Origin: Dolichospermum sp. FACHB-1091
GTDB lineage: Bacteria; Cyanobacteriota; Cyanobacteriia; Cyanobacteriales; Nostocaceae
Reading direction: 5' to 3'
DNA: 64,000 nt
Assembly (NCBI RefSeq): GCF_014697585.1
Contig: NZ_JACJSB010000015.1
Coordinates: forward strand, 48,135-112,134
How positions within the stretch are numbered: the first letter of the stretch is position 1; each line of letters starts with the position of its first letter. Position numbers and translations under genes: made by a program. Shown one piece after another: positions 36,900 through 45,848 of this stretch. Under the pieces are notes generated by a model. It saw only the letters and a program-made list of their open reading frames with translations. It ran no database searches and was not told the DNA's origin.

Positions 36900-37016
36900 A
36901 TGCAAGTTAATGATTTGGGTTTCGTAGCGAGCATTTTGTTCGTATTAGTACCCGCCGTGTTTTTAATCATGCTTTACATCCAAACTGCCAGTAGCCAAGG
37001 TAAAAAAGATAGTTAA
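36900..37016 (+). CDS. psbM: Photosystem II reaction centre protein M
   Basis: The 38-residue protein [20 protein letters not shown] with the tail [17 protein letters not shown] matches PsbM. It is a one-helix subunit at the dimer interface of photosystem II. Confidence 0.96.
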   Translation: MQVNDLGFVASILFVLVPAVFLIMLYIQTASSQGKKDS

Positions 37017-37034
37017 TACTTGGACTATAAGATG

Positions 37035-37068
37035 AAAACCCCCTATGCTATATAGTATAGGGGGTTTT
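37035..37068 (+). terminator. Intrinsic terminator of psbM
   Basis: The stem AAAACCCCCTAT pairs with ATAGGGGGTTTT around a short AT loop, and TTTTATTTAT follows. It also faces the convergent usp gene and could serve both. Confidence 0.85.
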
Positions 37069-37097
37069 ATTTATCACCTACTAATTCTTCTTAGAGA

Positions 37098-37949
37098 TTA
37101 AGCAGCAGTTCGTGATAAGAGGACTGGACAGGTGGCATTAACACGAACATAATCAGATAAAGAGGCACCTATCAACCGATCTAAATCAACAAAACTCTTA
37201 GCAATAGATGGCCGACGGTCTGGAGAACCGATCAATAATAAGTCTACATTCAACTCACTAGCTAAACGACAAATTTCTTCCCCCGGTTTACCGCTGCTGG
37301 TAACACAACGCACTGCTACAACTTGCTTTTCCGCTTCTGCTACAGCCATTCCCAACACAGAACTTCTTTCTGGTTTAAGATCGGTAATACCTGATAATTT
37401 TCCGCCTAAATCTGTATTGATGTTAGCTAAAATTAATTGTCCACCCACAACACCTCGGAGGAGAAACAAAGCTAAATTTAAACAATTTTTAGCAGCTTCA
37501 GAATTATCCATTGCCACCATAACACGCTTAATACTTTTGACATAAATGTCATCTTTCACCAGCAACATAGGACGGGAGGACAATTGAAAAACGTACTGAC
37601 TGACGGAATTAGATAAAATTGATTGTAACCGCTTTAGACCTCTAGATCCCATAATAATCAAATCAGCATCCATCTCATCAGCGACTTGACAAACTACACT
37701 TTTGGGATCACCTTGACGTAAAATAGAAGAAACCTGACTTGGATCTAAGTTTAAGTACTGTATAGCCTTAGCGAGAATTTTGCCCCCTTCTTCCCATTTA
37801 TCGGTCATTACAGCAGCAGTGCTTTGTGGAGTAACAACATGAAGAACCGTTACCTTCGCACCTCGTAATGAAGGCATTTCTTTCATGTTCTTGAGCATTT
37901 CTTCCGCGTGTCCCAAGCCAGAGACAGCCAGCAAAATTTTTTGGATCAT
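37098..37949 (-). CDS. Tandem universal stress protein (two UspA domains)
   Basis: The protein has two Usp domains: MIQKILLAVSGLGHAEEML...ADLIIMGSRGLKRLQSILSN and then VKSIKRVMVAMDNSEAAKNC...DLLLIGSPDRRPS. The ATP-binding G-x2-G-x9-G pattern is present in the first and altered in the second. The ATG at 37949 (AAAGAAG upstream) is preferred; the extra 36 residues of a longer reading run into repeat DNA. Confidence 0.85.
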   Translation of the reverse strand: MIQKILLAVSGLGHAEEMLKNMKEMPSLRGAKVTVLHVVTPQSTAAVMTDKWEEGGKILAKAIQYLNLDPSQVSSILRQGDPKSVVCQVADEMDADLIIMGSRGLKRLQSILSNSVSQYVFQLSSRPMLLVKDDIYVKSIKRVMVAMDNSEAAKNCLNLALFLLRGVVGGQLILANINTDLGGKLSGITDLKPERSSVLGMAVAEAEKQVVAVRCVTSSGKPGEEICRLASELNVDLLLIGSPDRRPSIAKSFVDLDRLIGASLSDYVRVNATCPVLLSRTAA

Positions 37950-38065
37950 GGTTACTTCTTTGTCGTGAGGGTTTTTGTGGTTTTTAATGCTAGTATTCAG
38001 CCATGGCCACGCTACGCAGGCTATCAGAATATTTTTTCTGATATGCTGAACAACCAAGTTAAGTA

Positions 38066-38264
38066 TGGGTTGCTGAATAAGTTGTCTGTGAAGCTAGGGA
38101 AATCTTAACAATGAACAGGGAACAGTTTCAGCTATCTGGATATCCTCAATTTTCCAAATCCAACACAGAACAATGCATCTATTTTGAGACATCATCAGCC
38201 AAAACCCGGCACTTTTTGACAATCAAAAAACCTGAAACCCTATACTGTTATTCAGCAAGCCCTA
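38066..38264. repeat. MITE-like element with GGG(C)TTGCTGAATAA inverted ends
   Basis: The left end GGGTTGCTGAATAA and the right end TTATTCAGCAAGCCC are inverted copies, about 200 bp apart. The interior (about 38110-38240) is homologous to 51453-51625. There is no ORF of note. It looks like a non-autonomous derivative of an insertion sequence. Confidence 0.7.
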
Positions 38265-38281
38265 AATATTTAGGCATTTAG

Positions 38282-38450
38282 GCTTGACGCTCCCCGCCCT
38301 ATAGAGGGACGGGGATTCTTGTTTCAATGAGCAACCTTACTCAAACTTGTTACCAAGTCTGAGCAGCGGGTAATCTCTCCACAAGCGTTAGAAGTTTCGG
38401 TGCGCCCCACCGTACTTAAATCATAGCCAGTTTGTCTTAGTGCTTTAGTT
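38282..38450 (-). ncRNA. Probable omega RNA (right-end RNA) of the tnpB element
   Basis: In IS200/IS605 elements a guide RNA overlaps the tnpB 3' end and the right end. The 38291-38315 hairpin and the tnpB 3' end occupy that position here. The location is inferred; no RNA evidence exists. Confidence 0.35.
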
Positions 38451-39520
38451 AGGATGTTAATTGCAGCATTGTGGTCACGGTCAAGTATGCACCCACATTT
38501 ACAAACATGAGTTCTAACTGATAGGGATTTTCTAACTATTTCTCCACAATTAGAACAGTTTTGAGAAGTATATTGTGGTGCAACTGATACAATTACACGA
38601 CCATAGACTTTACCAAAATATTCTAACCATTGAGTAAACAATGACCATCCCGCATCACTAATTGATTTGGCTAATTTGCTATTCTTAACCATGTTTCTCA
38701 CTTGCAGTTTTTCAAAGGCCACTAAATCGTTAGATTTAACCACGCACAATGCTGTTTTCACAGCAAAGTCTTTACGTTGACGTGATACTTGCAAGTGTTT
38801 TCTACCAAGACGGTTAATAGCTTTTTTGCGATTATTAGAACCTTTATTTTTACGACTAACTTTTTTGTGTAATCGTTTTAAAGATTTTTCTGATTTCCGC
38901 AAATACCTGGGATTATCAATTTTATCCCCTTGAGAATTAGTGTAGAAACTGTTAAGACCAACATCTAAACCAACGGTTTTACCTGTGGCATTGATGTCAA
39001 TATTCCGTTCTGCATCTACACAAAACTGGATATAGTAACCGTCAGAACGTTTAACTATCCTAACTCTCTTTATTTGCTTAATTTGGTAAAAATGTAAATC
39101 CCAAGTTCCAATTAATTTTAACTGACCAATTCCACATTTGTCTATGAAAGTAATGTGTTTTCGGTAATCTAAAAGTTTCCATCCACTTGTCTTATATTCA
39201 ACTGAACGGTTATTTTTTTGAAATCTGGGATAACCCTTCTTACCTGGAACTTTTGCTTTACAATTATCAAAAAATCTTTTAATTGCAAAAGCAGTTCTTT
39301 CTGCTGCTGCTTGTCTAGCCATGGAATTTAATTTATCTGCAAAATCAAATTCATTAGCTAAGACCGCAGTGTATTTATTCAGGTCGTAATATTTAACATT
39401 TTGATTGTCCATCCAAAAGCGCAAGCACTTATTACGGATGAATTGGGTTATCCGTATAGCTTCATCAATTTTTTGATATTGCTGCTTTGTGCCTTTGGCT
39501 TTAAATTCAAAAACAATCAT
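38324..39520 (-). CDS. tnpB: TnpB RNA-guided nuclease (IS200/IS605 OrfB)
   Basis: This 398-residue protein has an N-terminal wedge/helical region (TRQAAAERTAFAIKRFFDN type), RuvC-I GLDVGLNSF with the first catalytic Asp, RuvC-II FEKLQVRNM with Glu, a zinc finger CSNCG...CKCGC, and RuvC-III DRDHNAAINI. All three RuvC acidic residues are in place, so it may be an active nuclease. The length is typical. Confidence 0.93.
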   Translation of the reverse strand: MIVFEFKAKGTKQQYQKIDEAIRITQFIRNKCLRFWMDNQNVKYYDLNKYTAVLANEFDFADKLNSMARQAAAERTAFAIKRFFDNCKAKVPGKKGYPRFQKNNRSVEYKTSGWKLLDYRKHITFIDKCGIGQLKLIGTWDLHFYQIKQIKRVRIVKRSDGYYIQFCVDAERNIDINATGKTVGLDVGLNSFYTNSQGDKIDNPRYLRKSEKSLKRLHKKVSRKNKGSNNRKKAINRLGRKHLQVSRQRKDFAVKTALCVVKSNDLVAFEKLQVRNMVKNSKLAKSISDAGWSLFTQWLEYFGKVYGRVIVSVAPQYTSQNCSNCGEIVRKSLSVRTHVCKCGCILDRDHNAAINILTKALRQTGYDLSTVGRTETSNACGEITRCSDLVTSLSKVAH

Positions 39521-39720
39521 TTTTTATTACTAATTCGACCTGTTTTAAGTGTAATACACTTTAGGAAATTAGTCAATCCCTAAGATTGGTAAAAATGAAA
39601 CTACCCTTTCTCACGATTAAGCTGCGCTTAATATCGCTGCGAGGGTGTTTAATTTTTACCGGCCTTACATCCCCACCCTGTAGAGGTATGGGGTATTACG
39701 GCGTTTTCTGATAAAGGACT

Positions 39721-40971
39721 TTACTGATTTTCTCCTCTTGCTAAAAGTGCAGTTCCATAGGCTGCCTCCGTATTTTTTGATGAAACAATAGGTACTTTTA
39801 AATAACGTTGACGAATAGCAGTCCAGGTAGAATTAGCAGCGCCACCACCGGCTGTATAAACATGAGTTAATGAATCCGCCCCTAGATTTTGCAGTAGTTC
39901 ATATCCTCTCGATTCTATTTTAGCCATACTTTCCAGTAAACCGTGGAGAAATTCATGGGGTTGATCTGGACGTGGTTCTAGTTTTGGCAATAATTGGGGA
40001 TCATTAATAGGAAAGCGATCGCCTGGTTTTAATAATGGATAATAATCTAACATACTGGCTTGAGTTGGATTAATTTTGGCACTTAACCTCACCAACTCAA
40101 CATCACTGAAGAATTTCTTTAAAACAGCACCACCTGTATTAGAAGCACCCCCAGTTAACCACAAATCGCCTAAACGATGGCTATAAATTCCATATCGCGC
40201 ATCTTCTATTCTATGGCGGCTTAAAAGTTTCAATACCAAGGTTGACCCCAGTGAAGTTACCGCTTCCCCCGGAAATTTAGCTCCACTGGCTAGAAAAGCT
40301 GCAATACTGTCTGTCGTACCTGCAACCACCAAACAATGGGCTTTAAAGCCAAATTCAGCGGCTATCTGTGGAAGTAATTCACCAATAGGTATTCCTGGTG
40401 GGAAGACTTGGGGTAAATGGAGGGGAATTTGTAGCTGTTCTAACCATTCTGGATATTGCAATTTTTCCACATCATAACCCAGTTTTAAGGCGTTATGGTA
40501 GTCGCTAATACCTAACTTTCCATGCAGCAGAAAACCCAACCAATCGGCTTGATGCAGTAAATATCTAGCATTTACAAAAGAAGGTAATTCTTGCATCCAG
40601 AGTAGTTTCGCTAGACTTGATGTTGCACTTAGCACAGTATGATTAGGGGGTGCAATTCCGCTCAACCGTTCTAAAGCCACAGATCCCCGATTGTCGTTAT
40701 ACAATATAGGCGCGTCCACTGGCTTTCCAGTCTCGTCAGTCAGTAAAATGGTCGAAGAAGTGCCATTAATGGCAATTGACCCTATTTCCTTCCTGAAAAC
40801 CTCTGGAATTTGCCCTAATAGACTCCACAAAGCCTCTTGCCAACATTTTACCCAATCAATAATCCCAAGGTGCCAACGATGGCGCATTTCGGACAGAATG
40901 CGACCTTCCTGATCAATTACCACACCTCGTGCGCCAGAAGTGCCAAAGTCAATACCCAGAGATAATGCCAT
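39721..40971 (-). CDS. FGGY-family sugar kinase, probable D-ribulokinase
   Basis: The 416-residue protein has the FGGY ATP-binding starts LGIDFGTSGARGVVID, catalytic-region SDYHNALKLGYD, and GTTDSIAAF and AGGGAANSTWTAIRQ phosphate loops. It resembles the short cyanobacterial and plant kinases once called xylulose kinase and later shown to use D-ribulose. The IS200/IS605 element lies directly downstream, its end within about 20 bp of this gene's stop. Confidence 0.8.
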   Translation of the reverse strand: MALSLGIDFGTSGARGVVIDQEGRILSEMRHRWHLGIIDWVKCWQEALWSLLGQIPEVFRKEIGSIAINGTSSTILLTDETGKPVDAPILYNDNRGSVALERLSGIAPPNHTVLSATSSLAKLLWMQELPSFVNARYLLHQADWLGFLLHGKLGISDYHNALKLGYDVEKLQYPEWLEQLQIPLHLPQVFPPGIPIGELLPQIAAEFGFKAHCLVVAGTTDSIAAFLASGAKFPGEAVTSLGSTLVLKLLSRHRIEDARYGIYSHRLGDLWLTGGASNTGGAVLKKFFSDVELVRLSAKINPTQASMLDYYPLLKPGDRFPINDPQLLPKLEPRPDQPHEFLHGLLESMAKIESRGYELLQNLGADSLTHVYTAGGGAANSTWTAIRQRYLKVPIVSSKNTEAAYGTALLARGENQ

Positions 40972-41137
40972 AGATTCAGGGAATAGGGAACAGGGAATAG
41001 GGAACTGACAACTGACAACTGACTAATCCGCGGTTTTTGTTGCATCTTGTTACAAGATGTTTCCTAATTTTGGTAAAACAGTGAAAAGTAGTAAGTGGAG
41101 TCTTGAAAATCAAGTTCAACTTAGGAGGATTTCCATT

Positions 41138-41233
41138 ATGCCTATCTCAGATACTCAAGTTTACATTGCTTTGGCTGTAGCATTAATTCCAGGAATTTTA
41201 GCTTGGCGTTTAGCTACAGAGTTATACAAATAG
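41138..41233 (+). CDS. psaM: Photosystem I subunit XII (PsaM)
   Basis: The 31-residue [23 protein letters not shown] with the tail [11 protein letters not shown] matches PsaM. A TAGGAGGA ribosome binding site lies 8 bases upstream. It is a one-helix subunit of photosystem I. Confidence 0.96.
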   Translation: MPISDTQVYIALAVALIPGILAWRLATELYK

Positions 41234-41487
41234 TACCAGACTAATGTAATTCTGTTTCCGGTTATCAAACCTAGTATGATGAGGTGTAGTTTCTAAATGC
41301 TCCTGGTTCTAGGCTGGGGGGATTTTGGAAATTGCACCTCAATTTACTTGGTAATATTTTTTTCATCTTCACATTTGTTTAAATTTGCGAAAAATGAAGT
41401 AATATGACAGCTAAATTAAGCCGCAATTAGCACCTCTTTGCTTTTGACGGTAATTGCCGTAAATCATGCAAGCCTTTTGTTACTATC

Positions 41488-41898
41488 ATGAATGCGTTTC
41501 AACCATCTAGACGTTCTATACAGCCAGTAGAACAACGCCCAACTGTACCGCGACCAAAACGACATTTACGCCAACGCGCTTATCAGGTAATGGCACTGGA
41601 AACTACAGCTAAAGTAGTAGTTAATACAGTTATTGGTGCTGCAGCGGTTTCCGCTTTAGTACAATTGTTACCTTATCATTGGTTACAACAGGAAAAGTTA
41701 CGGGAAATACGGACTGAAGTTAAAGTCATGGAAGGGCGTGTCCAGAATTTGCAGACCGAATTTAGCCGCAATTTTGATCCTGGACAAGCTAAGAGTATTA
41801 TGCAACAAAAATCATACCGATTTCAAGCAAATCAGCGTCCAGTTATATTGACGAATCAAGATCAGACTGTAACGCAACAATCTGATTCAGTTCCATAA
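41488..41898 (+). CDS. Hypothetical single-pass membrane protein with coiled coil
   Basis: The 136-residue protein has a basic, Pro-rich N-terminus, a membrane helix at about 40-63 (TAKVVVNTVIGAAAVSALVQLL), a short coiled coil (EKLREIRTEVKVMEGRVQNL) and a Gln-rich tail. The layout is like FtsB/FtsL-type septum proteins, but no specific family is recognised. Confidence 0.6.
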   Translation: MNAFQPSRRSIQPVEQRPTVPRPKRHLRQRAYQVMALETTAKVVVNTVIGAAAVSALVQLLPYHWLQQEKLREIRTEVKVMEGRVQNLQTEFSRNFDPGQAKSIMQQKSYRFQANQRPVILTNQDQTVTQQSDSVP

Positions 41899-42056
41899 AA
41901 GTGCAGAAAATATATTAATCATCATGGTTATTAGGGTGACTACCAAGGATATAAGTTTTGATTTAGTTTTGATAAGAGTGAGAAAATTCAAATTTTCGAG
42001 TTGGTTTCACAAATTACTTCCAAAATCCTGACTCCTAAATTGAGCTATCTACCAAA

Positions 42057-42767
42057 TTATTCTTCAAAAAATAGCAACTCGTTTAACCAGTTGTGGAGTT
42101 GTAACCGTAAGCGATAACCGGAAGCATATTGATCCTTGAAAGATGATAATTCTGCTAATGCGCGACGATAATCAGCTATCGCACAATTCCAATCACCCCA
42201 GATATGATAAGTACGTCCGCGTTCAGCCCAGATGTGTCCTTTAAGTTGACCAAAAAGTAGCGCGGTTTCTAAATTATCAATGGCTTCTGCATATTCACCC
42301 AAGTCGCGTAAAGTAATGCTGCGATTAATCCAAGCCCGAACATAATGAGGATTTAAATCCAATGCTTGTTCATAATCAGCCAATGCGGCTGTTAATTGAC
42401 CACAAGCAGCATAATAATTAGCTCTATTATTGTAGGCACTAGCTAATTTAGAATTTAAGTCCAGGGCTTTGTTATAATCGCAGAGAGCTTTGTGTCCGTC
42501 ACCACTTTGAAAATAAATCAGACCTCGGTTATTGTAATCCACAGCATTTTCAGGATGATGGTCAATGAGGTGACTTAAAAGAGCGATCGCTTTGGTATAA
42601 TCCCCTTGTTGTGCTAATTTCAACGCGCAAGAGCGTAGATAACGTTCTTCCAAGATTAGCTCGTCACCATCCTGTAACCGCGCATATTGAGGAGAAAGAT
42701 TGTTTTTATCAAAAAGAGATACTTGATTGTTTTGAATGCCAGAATTTAAAAAAGAGTGCTTACTCAT
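42057..42767 (-). CDS. TPR-repeat protein
   Basis: The 236-residue protein contains at least four tetratricopeptide units: DYTKAIALLSHLIDHHPENA, AVDYNNRGLIYFQSGDGHKA, ASAYNNRANYYAACGQLTAA and VRAWINRSITLRDLGEYAEA, then a fifth degenerate unit with a Trp-rich stretch. TPRs bind partner proteins. The role is unknown; it stands alone. Confidence 0.85.
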   Translation of the reverse strand: MSKHSFLNSGIQNNQVSLFDKNNLSPQYARLQDGDELILEERYLRSCALKLAQQGDYTKAIALLSHLIDHHPENAVDYNNRGLIYFQSGDGHKALCDYNKALDLNSKLASAYNNRANYYAACGQLTAALADYEQALDLNPHYVRAWINRSITLRDLGEYAEAIDNLETALLFGQLKGHIWAERGRTYHIWGDWNCAIADYRRALAELSSFKDQYASGYRLRLQLHNWLNELLFFEE

Positions 42768-43059
42768 GATTTTACCTATTTGATTTACTTGAGTTTGTCA
42801 AAGTGAAAGTTTTCCCGTCTTGATGGCTCTAGGACTGTGGAAGGAAATAGATTTGACAAGCTGAAACAACATCAGCCATAAATCTAATAATGTATACTTC
42901 ATACCCAAGTTCAATTCCAGAATCAGTAAAAATCTGAAGAATCGAAGTGTAAATTTTCAAGATGACAGACAAAGAGCAAGAAGTAAGAGGTAATTAAGAC
43001 AGAATAGGTAAGATTTTATCAATGACAACTAACTACCAATTTTAGAAGAGACATTTCTC

Positions 43060-43524
43060 ATGACAACAATAATTTCTTATGCTGATGCTACGGATCTCAA
43101 TACTGACGACTATATTGTTCTTGGTTTAGCTACGTGCTTCTATAAAGAAGATGGAGAAGTACATCAAGTTGAAGTCATAGAACCCATTCCTTCAGCCGCA
43201 TTAGAAGCCCTATGTAAAGACATCCCCACCTCTTACAGGCTGGCTTATGCAACGAATTTGGGATCTGTGTTAAATGGTGATAAAATGCTATTGCCAGAAG
43301 GCTTCCCAGAGTCAGCCCAATTTGGGGATGAATTTCGATTACGGTTGTTTTCTGCGGCTCGTACCTACAAGCGCCGCGAAGCAGCCCAAGCCCTGATTCC
43401 CTTGGGAACAACTAAAACGGATTTGAATTATTCTACTGAGCGGAAACGGGTACTCAACGCGGCCAGAATTGTCACCAAAGAAGACAACGTGAAACAACAT
43501 TCCCACACCCACAAAGTTCTTTAA
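43060..43524 (+). CDS. Conserved cyanobacterial hypothetical protein (154 aa)
   Basis: The protein starts TTIISYADATDLNTDDYIVL and has GLATCFYKEDGEVHQVEVIE and IPTSYRLAYATNLGSVL, with a basic C-terminus (TYKRREAAQALIP). It is intact, with ATG start. I recall similar proteins of unknown function in Nostocales but no domain name. Confidence 0.6.
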   Translation: MTTIISYADATDLNTDDYIVLGLATCFYKEDGEVHQVEVIEPIPSAALEALCKDIPTSYRLAYATNLGSVLNGDKMLLPEGFPESAQFGDEFRLRLFSAARTYKRREAAQALIPLGTTKTDLNYSTERKRVLNAARIVTKEDNVKQHSHTHKVL

Positions 43525-43660
43525 TTTCAGCTTGCTATAGCAATTCTAATAGCTGCCTCCATAGTTCCATGTAAGAAGTAAAGGTAAAAATCCTGGAAAT
43601 ATGAAGTAAATGGGTCGCGGGAAAAGTCAAAGATATCAACTTACTGACAGGGATCTAGAA

Positions 43661-43690
43661 ACCCCACCTTCAACGAAGTAAGATGGGGTA
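43661..43690. other. Hairpin upstream of the thioredoxin gene
   Basis: ACCCCACCTT pairs with AAGATGGGGT around a 10-base loop (one mismatch). It resembles the subterminal palindromes of IS200/IS605-type elements (compare 38291 and 39669) and may be a relic end. Confidence 0.45.
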
Positions 43691-43748
43691 GTTCGCGGAG
43701 AATTAGCTAGACTGAAAACAAACTATTAATTAAAAATTAGCGCGTGTT

Positions 43749-44066
43749 ATGACAACCAAAAAACAATTCAATAGCTTTGAAGAAATGCTATCCGGTTCAG
43801 ATTTACCCGTCTTAGTAGACTTTTATGCTGACTGGTGTGGTCCTTGTCAAATGATGGTACCAATTTTAGAACAAGTCAATCTCCAATTAAAAGACAGATT
43901 ACGGATTGTCAAGATTGACACAGAAAAGTATGCAAATCTAGCAAGTCAGTATCAAATTTCGGCTTTACCAACCTTGGTACTATTTAAACAAGGTCAACCG
44001 GTGGACAGAATTGAAGGTGTTATGCAAGCACAACAATTAGTAGAACACCTGAAATCACGGCTTTAA
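43749..44066 (+). CDS. Thioredoxin, y-type
   Basis: The 105-residue thioredoxin has the active site WCGPCQMMVPILEQV, the cis-Pro region ALPTLVLFKQG, and KIDTEKYANLASQYQI. The MVPIL and KIDTEKY patterns match the plant chloroplast y-type group and its cyanobacterial relatives. It reduces target disulfides such as those of peroxiredoxins. Confidence 0.88.
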   Translation: MTTKKQFNSFEEMLSGSDLPVLVDFYADWCGPCQMMVPILEQVNLQLKDRLRIVKIDTEKYANLASQYQISALPTLVLFKQGQPVDRIEGVMQAQQLVEHLKSRL

Positions 44067-44177
44067 TAGGGTAGGTTGTGAAATACACCACGACGGAGAA
44101 AGAGAACGGTTATGAGAGTGGTATCTGTTTGTTACTCAGCAGGTATCACCTATAATTGCCTATAATTATTAGTTAAA

Positions 44178-44210
44178 GCGATCGCAATTGACTTTTTTCG
44201 AGAATCTGCG
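44178..44210. repeat. 33-bp direct repeat, left copy
   Basis: An exact 33-bp match to 45525-45557, beginning with the HIP1 octamer GCGATCGC followed by AATTGACTTTTTTCGAG. The pair flanks hicBA and the DUF29 gene. Confidence 0.8.
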
Positions 44211-44439
44211 ATAATCTTCCATTAAGACTAATAATCGGTCGAAATTTTCAAAGCTAAAATACAGGTATTACTTAACTACAACTTACAGCAAATTGTCATC
44301 AAACCCGGAACAAGAACCCCAACCCCAACCCCCTCCAATATCAAAAGTTTATCCTTTTCTTCCCCCCGCAGCGGGGGGATTGAGGGGGGTGCGATGAGGG
44401 GGCTAAGATGTACCTTATATGATTGGAAATCGCTGTAGT

Positions 44440-44646
44440 ATGAAATTCAATGTCACGATTGATCGAGACGAAGATGGTGTCTGGATTATTGAATGTCCTA
44501 GTATTCCTGGTTGCATTAGTCAGGGAACGACAAAAGAAGAGGCTTTAGAGAATATTCAAGATGCGATTTCTGCTTGCTTACAAGTGAGGGCAGAAATGGG
44601 GTTGCCATTGACTATTGAAACTAAACAAGTAGAAGTCTTAGTATAG
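44440..44646 (+). CDS. hicB: HicB-like antitoxin
   Basis: The protein MKFNVTIDRDEDGVWIIECP...PGCISQGTTKEEALENIQDA is the HicB partial RNase-H fold. It has a short C-terminus and lacks the usual DNA-binding domain, as in short HicB proteins. The ATG at 44440 is chosen because the family starts MKF; an upstream ATG at 44419 adds seven residues. Confidence 0.85.
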   Translation: MKFNVTIDRDEDGVWIIECPSIPGCISQGTTKEEALENIQDAISACLQVRAEMGLPLTIETKQVEVLV

Positions 44647-44648
44647 TT

Positions 44649-44873
44649 ATGGCATCAAAATTACCTGTTCTGAGTGGACAAGAAATAGTTCGTACTTTTG
44701 AAAAGCTGGGCTGGGGATTTGCACGCCAAAGTGCAAGTCATGTAATTTTGGTCAAAGAAGGTGAAATAGTAACTTTGTCTGTTTCTGATCATCATGAGGT
44801 GGCAAAAGGGACTTTAGGTGGACTGATACGAACTGCTGGGTTAACAGTAGGAGAATTTATTGCCAATGTTTAA
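44649..44873 (+). CDS. hicA: HicA-like toxin
   Basis: The 74-residue protein has SGQEIVRTFEKLGWGFARQS, ASHVILVK with the catalytic histidine of the HicA dsRNA-binding fold, and VAKGTLGGLIRTAGLT. HicA cleaves mRNA. It starts 2 bp after hicB, so antitoxin precedes toxin. Confidence 0.88.
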   Translation: MASKLPVLSGQEIVRTFEKLGWGFARQSASHVILVKEGEIVTLSVSDHHEVAKGTLGGLIRTAGLTVGEFIANV

Positions 44874-44963
44874 ATATATGGTATGTATTATTTGTAGTAA
44901 TGGCGATCGCTACACTGACCTTCTGAATCGCCTAAGCTCCCATTAGAATCCTTAACACCCAGT

Positions 44964-45398
44964 TTAAATTTCTAGATTTGTAGAGATTAAAATCATGGCG
45001 CGATCGCATATCTCTTGACGGTTGACTAGTTTGGCTAACTCATGGGGTTCATAGCGTCCTTCTTCAACCTCTAAGGAGGCGCGATCAACTGCTTCTGTAT
45101 AAGCTTCAGAAATTGCTAGGCGTAATTCATCGGTATTGAGGTATGTTCCGCCAGCTTTACGTCGCTGGTTTTTGGTTTGGATACCGCGTATAGAGTTGCG
45201 AATTGATAGCTCCCACGATTTCGTAGTGCGATTTTCTGCTTTTTGCTTGATTAGATGCATAAGCAGAATTACTGCATAGCTACGAATGTTGTTGATTTTA
45301 TCGTCTCTGCTCATTTCTTCTAATTCGTCAACAATTGCCAAAGCTCCAGTCATATCACCTTTAAGTAGTAATTCCCTTAATGTCAAAAGTTCTTCCAT
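44964..45398 (-). CDS. DUF29-like protein
   Basis: The 144-residue helical protein has LTLRELLLKGDMTGALAIVD, EEMSRDDKINNIRSYAVILL and KSWELSIRNSIRGIQTKNQR. It resembles the DUF29 group, which is much expanded in cyanobacteria. No function is known. It converges on hicBA. Confidence 0.65.
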   Translation of the reverse strand: MEELLTLRELLLKGDMTGALAIVDELEEMSRDDKINNIRSYAVILLMHLIKQKAENRTTKSWELSIRNSIRGIQTKNQRRKAGGTYLNTDELRLAISEAYTEAVDRASLEVEEGRYEPHELAKLVNRQEICDRAMILISTNLEI

Positions 45399-45711
45399 AT
45401 CTTTAGTGATGTGAGAATGGGATATATAGTAGTTATAGCATTAGTTACTATATCCATTAAGATAAGAGCCGATCACTACACTGACCTTCAGATCGCCTAT
45501 AATAACCTTTATACAACAGATGCGGCGATCGCAATTGACTTTTTTCGAGAATCTGCGTTAATCTTACAGCAATGTGTTTTAATCGTATTCTCAAACGACG
45601 GGGGCATTTTTGACAAAGCACGATATTACAGTGCTGGGTTTGCTATGGAGGATAAAGAAAGGTTATATTCATGGTAATCCGGCTGCAGCAGGAATGGAAC
45701 AAGGATTTTTT
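45399..45711. other. Non-coding stretch with a direct repeat
   Basis: The right copy of the 33-bp repeat lies at 45525-45557. ACTACACTGACCTTC-like text near 45475 matches text near 44909. Short ORFs here have no family features. Confidence 0.5.
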
Positions 45712-45836
45712 GGCGTTGCTGAACCGAGGTATGAAATTGAAAAATCAAAAAAACGAAACTCCTACTCTCTGCGCCTCTGCGTGTTCGCGCAGCTTGCCGT
45801 AGCCATAATAAAATTATACTCTTAATCAGCAACGCC
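45712..45836. repeat. MITE-like element with GGCGTTGCTGA ends
   Basis: GGCGTTGCTGA (45712-45722) and TCAGCAACGCC (45826-45836) are perfect inverted repeats. GGTATGAA follows the left end. The interior holds common intergenic text (CTCTGCGCCTCTGCGTG). It is about 125 bp and non-coding. Confidence 0.75.
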
Positions 45837-45848
45837 GAAAAATTTATT

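Larger units (their letters stand above)
38282..39700 (-). mobile_element. IS200/IS605-family element carrying tnpB only
   Basis: The tnpB gene is flanked by two similar imperfect hairpins, CCCCGCCCTATAGAGGGAC/GGGG near 38291-38315 and CCCCACCCTGTAGAGGTAT/GGGG near 39669-39691. These are the subterminal palindromes of this family. No tnpA is present, so mobility would need a transposase from elsewhere. The exact ends are uncertain by a few bases. Confidence 0.8.

Noticed and set aside
45411..45825. Short plus-strand ORFs (88 and 71 codons)
   Set aside because: They run through a direct repeat and a miniature element, with no family features or ribosome binding site.
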